A stretch of 64,000 nt of DNA from Chitinophagaceae bacterium (GTDB taxonomy: Bacteria > Bacteroidota > Bacteroidia > Chitinophagales > Chitinophagaceae): positions 62,001 through 126,000 of the forward strand of contig JADKJX010000003.1 of assembly GCA_016720775.1 (NCBI GenBank), given 5' to 3'. A program made the translations under genes and the position numbers. Under the pieces are notes generated by a model that ran no database searches, was not told the DNA's origin, and saw only the letters and a list, made by a program, of their open reading frames with translations. Positions 1-9,065 of this stretch are shown one piece after another. Every line of letters starts with the position of its first letter. Within the stretch, counting starts at the first letter, position 1.

Positions 1-201
1 ATAGCTGAAGGCAGCACCGGGCAATCAAAAGCGGAGTTTAAACGATTCCTGGGAATAGCTTTACGGTCTGCAATTGAGGTGGTTTCCTGCCTGTTTATTT
101 CGCAAACTAGAAAATATATCACGGATGCAGATTTTAAAAAATACTACGATGACTATGAAGTATTGTGCAAAATGATCACAAAGCTGAGAGACTCAGTGTG
201 A
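1..201 (+). CDS. four-helix-bundle protein, 3' part only
   Basis: The reading frame is open from the first base and stops with TGA at 199-201, giving the last 66 residues of a protein whose start lies outside the window. The segment begins IAEGSTGQSKAEFKRFLGIA and continues with alternating helical stretches. This matches the conserved second half of the free-standing four-helix-bundle proteins (TIGR02436/S23-like family), which are small proteins of about 120 residues with no firmly known role. I recognise the family by the AEG...EF.RFL.IA pattern; function is not inferable. It is followed after about 50 bases by the nucleotidyltransferase gene on the same strand. Confidence 0.75.
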   Translation: MAEGSTGQSKAEFKRFLGIALRSAIEVVSCLFISQTRKYITDADFKKYYDDYEVLCKMITKLRDSV

Positions 202-204
202 TCT

Positions 205-255
205 GCTATGAACCATTAACCATGAACTATAAACAATGAACCATCAACCATGAAC
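205..255. repeat. imperfect tandem ATGAACCAT-type repeat
   Basis: Between the four-helix-bundle gene and the nucleotidyltransferase, the unit ATGAACCAT or close variants (ATGAACCAT, ACCATGAAC, AATGAACCAT, ACCATGAAC) recurs about four times. The last copy supplies the ATG at 250. Low-complexity spacers of this sort are common between genes in this phylum. No function is evident. Confidence 0.6.
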
Positions 256-996
256 ATTACCAGAGCAATGATATTCGCCGCCGGATTAGGCACCCGGTTC
301 AAACCGTGGACGTATAAACACCCGAAAGCACTGGCATTGGTAAATGGTAAATCTTTACTACAAAGAAATATTGAATACCTGCAGCAATATGGCATTACCG
401 ATGTGGTCGTGAATGTTCATCACTTCGCAGACCAGATCATTAACGCTGTAAAATCAAATGATGGCTGGGGAAGTACTATTATTATAAGTGATGAAACCAA
501 TGAAGTACTGGAAACAGGAGGCGGCTTATTAAAGGCAAGGCCATTACTTGAAGGCAACGGTCCCTTTGTCACACTCAATGTAGATATCCTTACTGATCTC
601 GATATAAACAAACTCCTTGCATTTCATAAGCAGCACAAGCCGTTGATCTCATTTGGCGTTACCAACCGGCAAACATCCCGGTATTTCTTATTTGATGACC
701 AGGATCGCCTGTGCGGATGGCGGAATACAAAGACCGGGGAAGAAAAAGGCCCCCACCTGACCTCCCCCAAAGGAGGAGGAACAAAACCACTTATTCAGAA
801 AGCGTACAGTTGCGTGGTGGTATTTCAACCGGACGTATTCGGGTTGATAAAGCAAACCGGCAAATTCTCTTTAACGGAAACTTATCTTGATCTTGCCAAA
901 GACAACCTCATTCTTGGCTACGATCACAGCGGTGATAAACTGGTAGATGTTGGTAAACCCGAAAGTGTAGCCATTGCTGAAAAATATTTTCCCTGA
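250..996 (+). CDS. MurU-like sugar-1-phosphate nucleotidyltransferase
   Basis: A 248-residue GT-A fold nucleotidyltransferase. The nucleotide-binding signature FAAGLGTRFKPWT...HPKAL is at residues 9-27, and the metal-binding aspartate region TLNVDIL is around residue 112. Length and motifs fit the NDP-sugar pyrophosphorylase group that includes N-acetylmuramate-1-phosphate uridylyltransferase (MurU) of the cell-wall recycling pathway. The exact sugar is an inference and the partner kinase AmgK is not in the window. Residues about 166-180 are unusual: the DNA at 748-779 is a copy of the G/C-rich palindromic repeat found between genes elsewhere in this window, read in frame as a Pro/Gly/Lys-rich insert. 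The start at 250 has no visible Shine-Dalgarno sequence, as is normal here. Confidence 0.85.
   Translation: MNITRAMIFAAGLGTRFKPWTYKHPKALALVNGKSLLQRNIEYLQQYGITDVVVNVHHFADQIINAVKSNDGWGSTIIISDETNEVLETGGGLLKARPLLEGNGPFVTLNVDILTDLDINKLLAFHKQHKPLISFGVTNRQTSRYFLFDDQDRLCGWRNTKTGEEKGPHLTSPKGGGTKPLIQKAYSCVVVFQPDVFGLIKQTGKFSLTETYLDLAKDNLILGYDHSGDKLVDVGKPESVAIAEKYFP
748..779. repeat. palindromic repeat copy inside a coding gene
   Basis: GGCCCCCACCTGACCTCCCC continues into CCAAAGGAGGAGG, the same layout (GCCCCC, about 6 bases, then CTCCCCCAAAGGGGGAG-like hairpin) seen at 13609, 45670, 45798, 49631, 52001 and 52904. This copy keeps the reading frame of the nucleotidyltransferase. Confidence 0.75.
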
Positions 997-998
997 GC

Positions 999-3389
999 TT
1001 AATTGTCAACCGGCGTTCCAAACTCCTTGTTTTCTTTTGGCTTACTTAGTCCGAAATTATACCGGAGGGTAATACCCAGCCTCCTTGTATCATTTACCCT
1101 CGATCCGCTTGCGCTCACGTTGCCCTGGTTCAAGCGGAAAGAGACCTGGTTTGTGTGCAATACATCATTGATGGAGATGATGATATTGGCTTTCTTCTTT
1201 AAGATACTTTTATTGCCAGATAAGAATAACCCACCGAAATTATCCAGCTCATAAAAATTCTGTATTGCCTTTGTACGCAGGAAGCCCTGCATGTTCAGTG
1301 TGAGTGTTTTAGTGGCTTTCAATTCCTGGTACATAAAGAACAACCAGCTGCCGCGTTTATAATTCAATGGCTGGTTCTGGTAAAAGCCGTCGTATTCAAT
1401 ATGATTATACTGGGCACCTATGTAAAAGAAATACTTACCACCGGGAGGCACGCCGCCAAGTATCCTTGCATAATATTCTTTACTCTTGCCTAAGTTATCA
1501 TAGGTGCGGTAAGCGATCTTTGTAACAAGGTCCTGGTAAGTGACATTGCTGAAGATATCTTTAGTCTGGTTGATGCCGAATGCCAGCACCGGGAAATCAT
1601 CAAAAGTCACATTCAGTTCATAGTTGGTGGTGAACTGTGGTTGCAGGCGTGGATTGCCTACATCAAAAAGGTACTGGTCTACATATTTCGGATACGGATT
1701 CAGTATCTCGTAATAAGGCCGCTTAATGCTCCGCCGGTAAATGGCATTCCCGATCAGCTGTGTTTTAAATAATCTGAAAAGATTATGCCGCAGGTACACG
1801 TAGGGAAACAGGTCGGTACGCTTAATGGATAAATTCGTGTCTTTAGGAATTGTTTGCCTGCCGCTGATATCGGTGGTTTCCAAACGAAGCCCCGGTTTTA
1901 AGGTGAACCCGAAAAATGTTTTTGCTACCTGCAGGTAAGCAGCACTGATGGTTTCCCTGTATTTAAAAGTATTGGTCTGGTATGGGTCAACCTGCCTTCC
2001 GCCATTTCCCTTTTCGTAATAGTATGCTGCGCTGTTATTACTGTTGCTCAGGGTTATTTTAAAGCCGCTTTCTATGTTTACGATCTTGGGTAGTTTAAGT
2101 ACAAGATCTGTTTGTGCAACAAATATGTTCTTGTTGTTTTTGTTTATTCCATCACCCACCACAGTGGGGTTTGCAGGCAGGAAACTGTAATTGGTATAAA
2201 GCTGTGTGTTATTGTTGCGGTAATAATTATAATCCAGTTCCACCGTCCATTCGCTGCCGGATGAATCTATTTTGTATTTGGATTCAATGTTGTTTCCAAC
2301 GAAAAGGGAATTGTTCTTGCTGTAAATGTCTGATTCATTTTTACCCAATACCAACTGTGAAGGCTCTTTAAAAATAGTAGAGGTATTGATGGCATTGCTT
2401 TTATTATTGTTATTGGTAAACCGGAGATCATAGGCGATGTTGAATTTTTTGGTGAACGCAACATCAACCCCGCCGCTGATGTAATTATTTAAAGAAGGAT
2501 AAGTGGTATAAGCTTTTTGCGACAGCAGGGTATCGGGTTTAAATAACCTGTCAGTATTAAGTTCTTCATAATTCTTCCGGTTGGTGAACTGGTAACTGAA
2601 GTAGCTGTTGATCTTGCCGGCACTCTTATTAATATTAAGTCCCGCTGTTTGGGTGGCATATACTCCCTGGAAATAACCGGCATTAACGCTGCCACTGCTG
2701 CCAAGTTTTACTCCTTTCTTTAAAACAATATTTACAATACCCCCGCTGCTGGCAGCATCGTATTTTGCAGAGGGATTACGCAGGATCTCGATCTTACTTA
2801 CGCTGGCTGCGGGCAAACTTTTTAATAAAGAGGCAAGGTCTTCCGTGCTTAGTTTCATTTCCCGGCCATTGATAAAAACCGTTGCCGGCGTCATGCTGTT
2901 TAAATAAACGTTGCCATCCTGGTCCACAATGGTGCCGGGTGTTTTTTCAAGCACTTCATACGCATTGGTGCTGCTGTTTGCTAAAACCGTTGCATCTACA
3001 ATGGATTTATCATCTTCCTGTTTTATCAACGGCTTCCTGGATACCACGGTTACATTTTGCAGGTCGGTGGTTCTTCTTTTTACCGTAATGGAAACACTTA
3101 CCGGCTTGTCGGTAACAGCGATCATTTTCTCTGCTGTTTCAAAGTTCACTGAAGTGGCCCGTACGATGTATTTTGAAAATGGGTTCACCGGAAACCGGTT
3201 GCCGCCGGGTTTATATACCTGCGAAGCAACAAGGGAACTGTCGGGCAGCAAATAAAGCTGAAGGGTGATATTAGTGAGTGAATCTTTCCTGAGTGAAGAC
3301 AGGTTTACAGTAATGCTTATCGTGTTTTGAGCTGCTGCAATTTTTGCAAACAGCAATAAGAAAAAGAGGGTACTCGCTTTCAGGCTCAA
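999..3389 (-). CDS. TonB-receptor-like outer-membrane beta-barrel protein
   Basis: A 796-residue protein with a signal peptide (residues 1-20, ending AAAQ), an N-terminal beta-sandwich/carboxypeptidase-regulatory-like region, and a plug-like section at about 140-225 (TPGTIVDQDGNVYLN, VFINGREMKL, IEILRNPSAKYDA, GGIVNIVLKKG). A long barrel section follows, rich in alternating aromatic residues. This organisation matches the outer-membrane beta-barrel family of Bacteroidota (OMP_b-brl_3 type), related to TonB-dependent receptors. The substrate is unknown. It is the last gene of a minus-strand run behind the HlyD adaptor (gap about 30 bases) and converges with the nucleotidyltransferase, the two stop codons being 2 bases apart. 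Confidence 0.85.
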   Translation of the reverse strand: MSLKASTLFFLLLFAKIAAAQNTISITVNLSSLRKDSLTNITLQLYLLPDSSLVASQVYKPGGNRFPVNPFSKYIVRATSVNFETAEKMIAVTDKPVSVSITVKRRTTDLQNVTVVSRKPLIKQEDDKSIVDATVLANSSTNAYEVLEKTPGTIVDQDGNVYLNSMTPATVFINGREMKLSTEDLASLLKSLPAASVSKIEILRNPSAKYDAASSGGIVNIVLKKGVKLGSSGSVNAGYFQGVYATQTAGLNINKSAGKINSYFSYQFTNRKNYEELNTDRLFKPDTLLSQKAYTTYPSLNNYISGGVDVAFTKKFNIAYDLRFTNNNNKSNAINTSTIFKEPSQLVLGKNESDIYSKNNSLFVGNNIESKYKIDSSGSEWTVELDYNYYRNNNTQLYTNYSFLPANPTVVGDGINKNNKNIFVAQTDLVLKLPKIVNIESGFKITLSNSNNSAAYYYEKGNGGRQVDPYQTNTFKYRETISAAYLQVAKTFFGFTLKPGLRLETTDISGRQTIPKDTNLSIKRTDLFPYVYLRHNLFRLFKTQLIGNAIYRRSIKRPYYEILNPYPKYVDQYLFDVGNPRLQPQFTTNYELNVTFDDFPVLAFGINQTKDIFSNVTYQDLVTKIAYRTYDNLGKSKEYYARILGGVPPGGKYFFYIGAQYNHIEYDGFYQNQPLNYKRGSWLFFMYQELKATKTLTLNMQGFLRTKAIQNFYELDNFGGLFLSGNKSILKKKANIIISINDVLHTNQVSFRLNQGNVSASGSRVNDTRRLGITLRYNFGLSKPKENKEFGTPVDN

Positions 3390-3419
3390 TTTATTTTCAG
3401 ACTTGATTTGGTGCGGTAT

Positions 3420-4775
3420 TTATTTTTTCTCAAAGAGGTCTTTCTTTTCTACTACTTTCACTTTCTTGCCGGCTTTGAGTGTTTTACTGACCACATCATA
3501 AGGCCCGGTAATTATTTCATCACCCTCCTTCAGCCCTTCGGTTATTTCAATGTAGTTGATGTCCTGTATGCTGGTCTTCACTTTTCGCTTGCTTACTTTT
3601 CCTTCTTTGTCCATTAAAAAAACCACCACTTCCAGGTCGTCGTCTGTATTGGCTGCTGCTTTTACATTGGAAGCATCGTCTGTTATTTTCTTATCTGTTT
3701 TCAAACTGTCATTTTTATCCCGGGTGGTTACAGCAGTGATCGGAATACTCAGCACCTGCGTATGGGTTTGGGTCTGAATATCGGCATTGGCGCTCATGCC
3801 CGGGCGAAAAGGAAAAGCACCTTTCCCAATGAGGTCTTTGTAACTCTCCGGTAATAAACGGATATAAACCTTATACTGGGTAACATCTGAAGAAGTGCTT
3901 GTAAGTGCATTTTGTGATGCAGCGCCGTTGTTGCTGCTGGCGATCTGGGTAACGATGCCTTTGAACTTGCGGTCGGTATAGGCATCCACTTCAATGATGG
4001 CGCTGTCACCCAGTTTTACTTTGGGTACATCATTTTCTCCCACATCAACCCGTACTTCGATCTTTGCCATATCTGCAATACGCAGCATTTCTGTTCCGCT
4101 CATTAAATTACTTCCTACAACCCGTTCGCCCTGTTTTACATTAAGCAGGCTTACCACACCATCCATCGTTGCTATCACGGCTGTTCTGCTAAGGTCTTTA
4201 TTTGCTTTTTCCAGGTTCGACCTTGCGCTTTGCACACTTGCCTGTCCGCCACGAATACCCTGTTTGGCTGCATTGTAGTTTGCCGTGCTGCTTTTTAAAT
4301 TAGACTCTGCCATTTCAAATTCACTTTTGCTGATCACTTTATCCTCGAACAGTTTCTTCTGCCTGTCGTAGGTCTTCTGCGACTGTTCCATCTGGGCTTT
4401 CAAGGCATCAATGGCTGCCTGCGAATTTGCAACCTGCGCCTGTGTTTGCTCCACACCACTTGCTGCCTGGTTGCGTTGAATATTGTATATGTCGGCATAG
4501 ATACGGGCAAGCACCTGGCCTTTCTTTACCGAATCGCCTTCGTGTACATTCAACTCGGTGATCTCGCCACTGATATCGGGGCTTATCTTGACTTCTACCT
4601 CAGGATATATTTTTCCACTGGCATTTACTACTTCAGTGATGGTACGTTTCTGCACTTTTTCGGCAGTAACTTTTATGCCTTCATCTTTTCCAAAAACACC
4701 GGCTTTGGAAAGCACCACCATCAACACCAGCAGTATTCCCACACTTATCAATATCCATTTTAGCGACTTACTCAT
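3420..4775 (-). CDS. HlyD/MacA-type efflux periplasmic adaptor
   Basis: A 451-residue membrane-fusion protein. It has one N-terminal membrane anchor (residues 8-25), a biotinyl-lipoyl-like half motif (EVKISPDISGEITELNVHEG), a long alpha-helical hairpin (about 100-195, rich in Gln, Ala and Lys), the second lipoyl half (TAVIATMDGVVSLLNVKQGE) and a beta-barrel domain. Such adaptors link an inner-membrane transporter to a TolC channel. The TolC gene lies directly upstream at 4933-6374 but is frameshifted. No ABC or RND permease is adjacent, which is unusual because MacA/HlyD genes of this phylum normally sit next to MacB-type permease genes. A MacA-like role is the best guess. Confidence 0.88.
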   Translation of the reverse strand: MSKSLKWILISVGILLVLMVVLSKAGVFGKDEGIKVTAEKVQKRTITEVVNASGKIYPEVEVKISPDISGEITELNVHEGDSVKKGQVLARIYADIYNIQRNQAASGVEQTQAQVANSQAAIDALKAQMEQSQKTYDRQKKLFEDKVISKSEFEMAESNLKSSTANYNAAKQGIRGGQASVQSARSNLEKANKDLSRTAVIATMDGVVSLLNVKQGERVVGSNLMSGTEMLRIADMAKIEVRVDVGENDVPKVKLGDSAIIEVDAYTDRKFKGIVTQIASSNNGAASQNALTSTSSDVTQYKVYIRLLPESYKDLIGKGAFPFRPGMSANADIQTQTHTQVLSIPITAVTTRDKNDSLKTDKKITDDASNVKAAANTDDDLEVVVFLMDKEGKVSKRKVKTSIQDINYIEITEGLKEGDEIITGPYDVVSKTLKAGKKVKVVEKKDLFEKK

Positions 4776-4848
4776 ATAAATTCAGTTTACAGTTTGTAGT
4801 TTTTTTTGTTACGGGCATTTGATCTTTATTCAACTTCACAGGCAGTTT

Positions 4849-4871
4849 ATCCTGAGCAAAGCCGAAGGACA
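4849..4871. repeat. CCTGAGC..AGCCGAAGG dispersed repeat
   Basis: The sequence ATCCTGAGCAAAGCCGAAGG in the spacer between the adaptor and TolC genes resembles CCTTGAGCGGAGCCGAAGGG found on the minus strand at 40437-40467 inside the serC start region. Both are variants of a short interspersed motif. No role is known to me. Confidence 0.5.
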
Positions 4872-4932
4872 CTCTTGTACCCCATATCAGTATTCGCCGT
4901 TTTCATTCATCATTTATAATTCTTATTCAGCA

Positions 4933-6374
4933 TTATAGTTTTATTCCCTGTCCTTTATAAAATTCCAGCACTTTCATTTTAAAAACATAGTCATACTGGT
5001 TCAGTGCATTTTCAAGTCTTGTCCTGAATACATTGTTCTGGTTGGTGATCAGTTCAAAGGTTGACATCATACCAACATCATAACGTTTTTGTGCAAAACT
5101 GTAAGTGCGCTCAGCCGTTTCCATCGATTTCTTTCCGGCATTGAATTTTTCCAGCGCCACCATGGCTGCATTATAAGCCTGGTATATATTCTGCTTCAGG
5201 CTCTGGTTATCGAGGTCTTTTTGCAGTTGCAGGTTCCTGATATTGATCCGGCTTCTTTCATAAGTAGCACGACTGTTGTAGCCGTTAAAAATGGGAACGC
5301 TTATGGTTAATCCAACCGTCTGCCGGAAGTTTTGATTAACTGGCGCCAAAAGCATCGATCTTGAATAGCCTTTTAGAACCTTGTGAAATAGGAGAAAAAA
5401 CACTGTATGGTACCTCCCACATCGTTTTTAAATCCTATAGTATATGTATAAAAAGATCTTATCCTAGATACTTCTTTTTGATGCTATTATGAACTGTTAA
5501 GGCTCCCAAAAACATTGAAATGGTCGGATACAAGCCTCCTTTTGCTGCCGCTGAATTTTTTTGCGCTGCTTTAAGTTTAAAATCGTTTACTTTTTGCTGC
5601 GGCATGTTGGCAATGGCCAATGCATAAACCGTTTCAGGCTGCAGGTCGGCGATCTTTTCTACCGGTATCTTATCTACTGGTGGCGTATCAATTTCAAAAG
5701 GAGCGGCTGCATCCAGCGCCATATAAGCCTTGATGGTTAAAATGCTCTGTTGCACATTCCCTTTTGCGCTTATTAAAGTAGAACTGTCTCTTGCCACCTG
5801 TGCTTCCAGTTCAGCGGCATTGAGCTCGGGTAATGAACCGGCATCAACCAGCTTGCGGGTATTACTCAGTTGTGCCTGCGATTGCTGTAACTGTACGGTT
5901 GCAATTTTCTCCTGCTCCATTGCCAATAATATCTGCAGGTAAGCATTGGCTACTGTTAAGGCAATATCATTTTTCAATTTATCGGTATTGGCTTTAGCAG
6001 CCTGTAACTCCCATTCATTGGCTGCAATGGTATTGCGTTTGCTGAACCAGTTAAAAATTTCAGCGCTGCTTTGCAATTGCATGTTTGCCGACAGATAACT
6101 TTGTGTGATCAGGCTGTAAGTAGTAGGGTCCTGGTTACGGCCATTGCTAAAACCCGGTCCGCCACTGAAATTCAAACTGGGTAATCTGCCCCAGTTTGCT
6201 TTGCTTTAACTGCAATTCAGCGATCCTTGCCTGCAGATCAGTTTGCTTGATAGAGATGTTATTAGCCATGGCATACTCCACGCATTTAAGCAGGCCCCAT
6301 TTTTCCTGTGCTTTTGCTGAAGTGGTGATAACCAGAATAAAAACGAGGGAATAAAATTTGTAACGCATACCCAA
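4933..6374 (-). pseudogene. TolC family outer-membrane efflux protein, frameshifted
   Basis: Three separated pieces (6374-6147, 6175-5459, 5403-4933) together cover a TolC protein: signal peptide (LVFILVITTSAKAQ), first repeat with helical barrel segments, and second repeat ending MKVLEFYKGQGIKL. At base 6185 one extra T (A on the coding strand) breaks GQ-LPSLNFSGG. Three more frame changes are visible at about 5475, 5405 and 5340, because VSRIRSF..IGFKNDVGGT, VFSPISQGSKRLFKIDAFGA and VNQNFRQTVGL are each TolC-like but lie in successive frames. Nothing large is missing, so these are small indels. They could be genuine decay or assembly errors. It would partner the adjacent HlyD adaptor. Confidence 0.8.
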
Positions 6375-6430
6375 AAATAAACCATCTGCGCTTAATCTGC
6401 TTAAAACTATTTTACAGGCGGTAACCCTTA

Positions 6431-7594
6431 TCAGGCCATCTTTTCAAAAGCCTGCTCCAGGTCTTTGATGAGGTAGGCGGGTTCTTCCAGCCCAACATAC
6501 AGCCTGAGCATGCGGTGTTCGGGATTGACAGCATCAAATTCATGCGGTTGCAGGGAAGAACATTTGGGTATGATCAGGCTTTCGTGACCACCCCAGCTTA
6601 CTGCCATAAATATGTGTTGAAGGTCTTCGCAGAATTTTTCGATCTGCTGTATATTGGCTGCTTTGATGATAAAGGTCAATAATCCGCAACCACCACTCAT
6701 TTGCTTTTTAGCCAGCTCATACTGCGGGAAAGTCTCGTCAAGCGGAAAAAGGATCGACTCAACCCGGGGATGTTTTTTCAAAAAATCGATCACTTTTGTT
6801 GTGGAGACTGTTATCCGGTCGAGCCGTGCAGGTAATGTTCTTAATCCTCTTATCAGCAACCATGCATTAAAAGGTTGTATGCCGCTGCCCACCGTCATGA
6901 ATTCACTGTTGAAAATACGCTCCATCATTTTTTTGCTGCCGGATAAAACGCCGCCTAAGGTATCGCTGTGGCCGCTGATATATTTGGTAGCGGTTTGAAT
7001 GGAAAGATCGATCCCCATTTCAATAGGCCGTTGATAGATGGGTGTGCAATAACTGTTGTCGATGATGGTAACGATGTTCTCCGACTTTGCCAGTTCGGCC
7101 ACTGCTTTCAGATCCTGTAAAGCATAATCCCAGCTATTCGGACTTTCTAAATAAATAACAGTTGTGTTTGGAAGAATGGCCCGCTCAAAATTTTCAATCG
7201 CCCTTCCGTCAATATAGGTAGTGGTAATTCCAAACCTTGGCAGGATAACATCAAACATCCGTTGTGCCCAGGTGTAGGGTTTATTTACGGACACAATATG
7301 ATCGCCGCTTTTTACATTGGCAAATACCGCTGCAAAGATGGCGGCAGCGCCGCTGTTGAATACCAGGCAGTCTTCGGCACCATCAAGGGCTGCCAGTTTT
7401 TTGCGCAGGATCTCCGTGGTGGGATTTTTGCCGCGGCTGTAAAGAAATACCGAATATTCATCCGCAAAGGCCTTACGCATTTCATCCACCGTATTAAAAA
7501 CAAAATTGCTTGTTTGCATAATGGGCGGAGAAACAGCATTGAAATAATTTTCACGCTCTTCGGCAAATTCATTCAGTATGTAAGAGAGATCCAT
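6431..7594 (-). CDS. Cys/Met-metabolism PLP enzyme (trans-sulfuration family)
   Basis: A 387-residue fold-type I PLP enzyme of the cystathionine gamma-synthase/beta-lyase/methionine gamma-lyase family. The Schiff-base lysine is K204 in QTATKYISGHSDTLGGVLSG. The substrate and phosphate-binding motifs YSRGKNPTTEILRKKLAAL (about 52-70) and FNSGAAAIFAA (79-89) are intact, and IDNSYCTP (178-185) is the usual cofactor Asp region. The family carries out gamma- or beta-elimination and replacement on sulfur amino acids; which reaction applies cannot be told from sequence alone. The upstream APC permease stops 6 bases before this start on the same strand, suggesting co-transcription and a link to amino-acid uptake. 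Confidence 0.9.
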   Translation of the reverse strand: MDLSYILNEFAEERENYFNAVSPPIMQTSNFVFNTVDEMRKAFADEYSVFLYSRGKNPTTEILRKKLAALDGAEDCLVFNSGAAAIFAAVFANVKSGDHIVSVNKPYTWAQRMFDVILPRFGITTTYIDGRAIENFERAILPNTTVIYLESPNSWDYALQDLKAVAELAKSENIVTIIDNSYCTPIYQRPIEMGIDLSIQTATKYISGHSDTLGGVLSGSKKMMERIFNSEFMTVGSGIQPFNAWLLIRGLRTLPARLDRITVSTTKVIDFLKKHPRVESILFPLDETFPQYELAKKQMSGGCGLLTFIIKAANIQQIEKFCEDLQHIFMAVSWGGHESLIIPKCSSLQPHEFDAVNPEHRMLRLYVGLEEPAYLIKDLEQAFEKMA

Positions 7595-7600
7595 TTGAAT

Positions 7601-8956
7601 TTAATTTTCTGTTGGGATAATGTTGCTTTTCTTCCTGTTGAATAAAAAGTAAATTAAAATAAAGACTGCCAGTACGGCCACGCCGGTTAGTGCAGCCCCG
7701 GGATCTGCAACGCTTATGCTGATGGCCACGAACAGGTAGGCCAGGATGAAGACCAGCGGCATCAATGGAAAGAATTTCATCTTATAAATGCCCGTTCCAT
7801 CCAGGTGCTTCGTTTTTTTGCGGAACCAGAAAATGGTGGCGCAGCTTAATATCATCCCAAAACTGTCGAGGAAGATGGTGAAGGTCAGTATCTTTTCAAA
7901 CTCCTGTGCAAAATAAAGAATGATGATGCACAGGGCAGAGAAAACAGTGAGCGAAAAAGTAAGCACATTTGATCTTTCATTTTTTTTGGCAAAAATCCCC
8001 GGCAGACTTCCATCTTCTCCCATGGCATACATTACACGTGGGTTACTCAGCAATGAACCGTTCACATAAGCAAGCACCCCTAAAAAAAGAAAGGCCGAAA
8101 ATACAGATGCGCCACCGCTTCCAAAGATCCTGTCAATAACCAGGTAAGCAATTTCCCGTTCGCCTTTCATCTGGTTAAACCCCACCACTTTAAAATAGCT
8201 GAGGTTAACCAGCATATATAATCCTATGATGATAAGAATGCCGATGAATATACCCCGGGGAATATTTTTAGAAGGGTTTTGAACATCATTGCCCAGGTTG
8301 ATTGTTTGCTGGTATCCGCCATAGGTAAATGAAACGGCAATGAGGCTTATCCCAAGGCTCTTCACCCAATCGATCCAGGTAAAAGAACTGCCGGTATCTG
8401 CAACCGCTTTAGCTGCATCGTTTACGGCATATTTACCTGGGAAAAATAAAGCCGATATTAAAACCACCACCATGGTGATCTTTATCATCATTAAGATGTT
8501 CTGGGCGGTAGAACTTGTTTTTAATCCTTTCAGGTTGATGATATAAAAAATAATAATAGCCGCAGAACTTACCAGCGCTTTGTCAATATCTGTCCAGTTA
8601 CCCGGGAATAATTTCAATAAATAACCGCTTCCGATGAGAGCAACCCCGCTGATGCTGGCTGCATTGCTCACTAATATTATGCAGTTAATGGCAAAGGCAA
8701 TGCTGGGATGGTACGCTTTGGCAAATACTTTATAGTAGCCGCCGGTAACAGGATAGCGGCTGCCGATCTCGGCATAGGTAAGTGCACCACACAAAGCCAC
8801 CAAACCACCAATGGCCCAGGCGCTGAAATAAACAGAAGGAGCGATGGCATCTTTAGCGCTGGTAGCCGCTGTTCTGAAAATTCCCATGCCGATCACAAAC
8901 CCGATCACCAGCATGGTGAGGGAAAACAGGTTTAGTTTGTTGCTTTTTGTCTGCAT
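7601..8956 (-). CDS. APC-family amino-acid permease
   Basis: A 451-residue integral membrane protein with about 12 hydrophobic segments. The first contains the APC-superfamily glycine-rich motif VIGFVIGMGIFRTAA (residues 17-31), part of the substrate-binding unwound helix. Helix 6 carries SLIAVSFTYGGYQQTINLGNDVQNPSKNIPRG, a typical L-type/amino-acid-polyamine-organocation signature. The gene is followed after 6 bases by the trans-sulfuration PLP enzyme, so the transported compound may be a sulfur amino acid (inference). The start is the first Met before the hydrophobic core. Confidence 0.9.
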   Translation of the reverse strand: MQTKSNKLNLFSLTMLVIGFVIGMGIFRTAATSAKDAIAPSVYFSAWAIGGLVALCGALTYAEIGSRYPVTGGYYKVFAKAYHPSIAFAINCIILVSNAASISGVALIGSGYLLKLFPGNWTDIDKALVSSAAIIIFYIINLKGLKTSSTAQNILMMIKITMVVVLISALFFPGKYAVNDAAKAVADTGSSFTWIDWVKSLGISLIAVSFTYGGYQQTINLGNDVQNPSKNIPRGIFIGILIIIGLYMLVNLSYFKVVGFNQMKGEREIAYLVIDRIFGSGGASVFSAFLFLGVLAYVNGSLLSNPRVMYAMGEDGSLPGIFAKKNERSNVLTFSLTVFSALCIIILYFAQEFEKILTFTIFLDSFGMILSCATIFWFRKKTKHLDGTGIYKMKFFPLMPLVFILAYLFVAISISVADPGAALTGVAVLAVFILIYFLFNRKKSNIIPTEN

Positions 8957-9052
8957 ACCGAAAAGATACAGAAAGGCAGTAATAAATGGATTTTTTTGTA
9001 AAAAAAAAGACAGCTCTGTGATTTAAGTCATAAGATAAAAACTGAAAGCACT

Positions 9053-9060
9053 TATCTTTG
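9053..9060 (+). promoter_or_regulatory. -7 promoter box (TATCTTTG)
   Basis: TATCTTTG matches the Bacteroidota -7 element TAnnTTTG. It lies only 5 bases before the ATG at 9066, so transcription would begin at or next to the start codon and the mRNA would be nearly leaderless. No good -33 TTTG is present 19-21 bases upstream. Confidence 0.45.
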
Positions 9061-9065
9061 CACAC

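Noticed and set aside
205..255. CRISPR-like array from the ATGAACCAT repeats
   Set aside because: Units are about 9-12 bases with no spacers of constant length, and no cas genes are present.
2114..3255. Plus-strand open frames inside the outer-membrane beta-barrel gene
   Set aside because: They are shadows of the 796-residue minus-strand gene, whose plug and barrel motifs are unmistakable; the plus-strand products show no family features.
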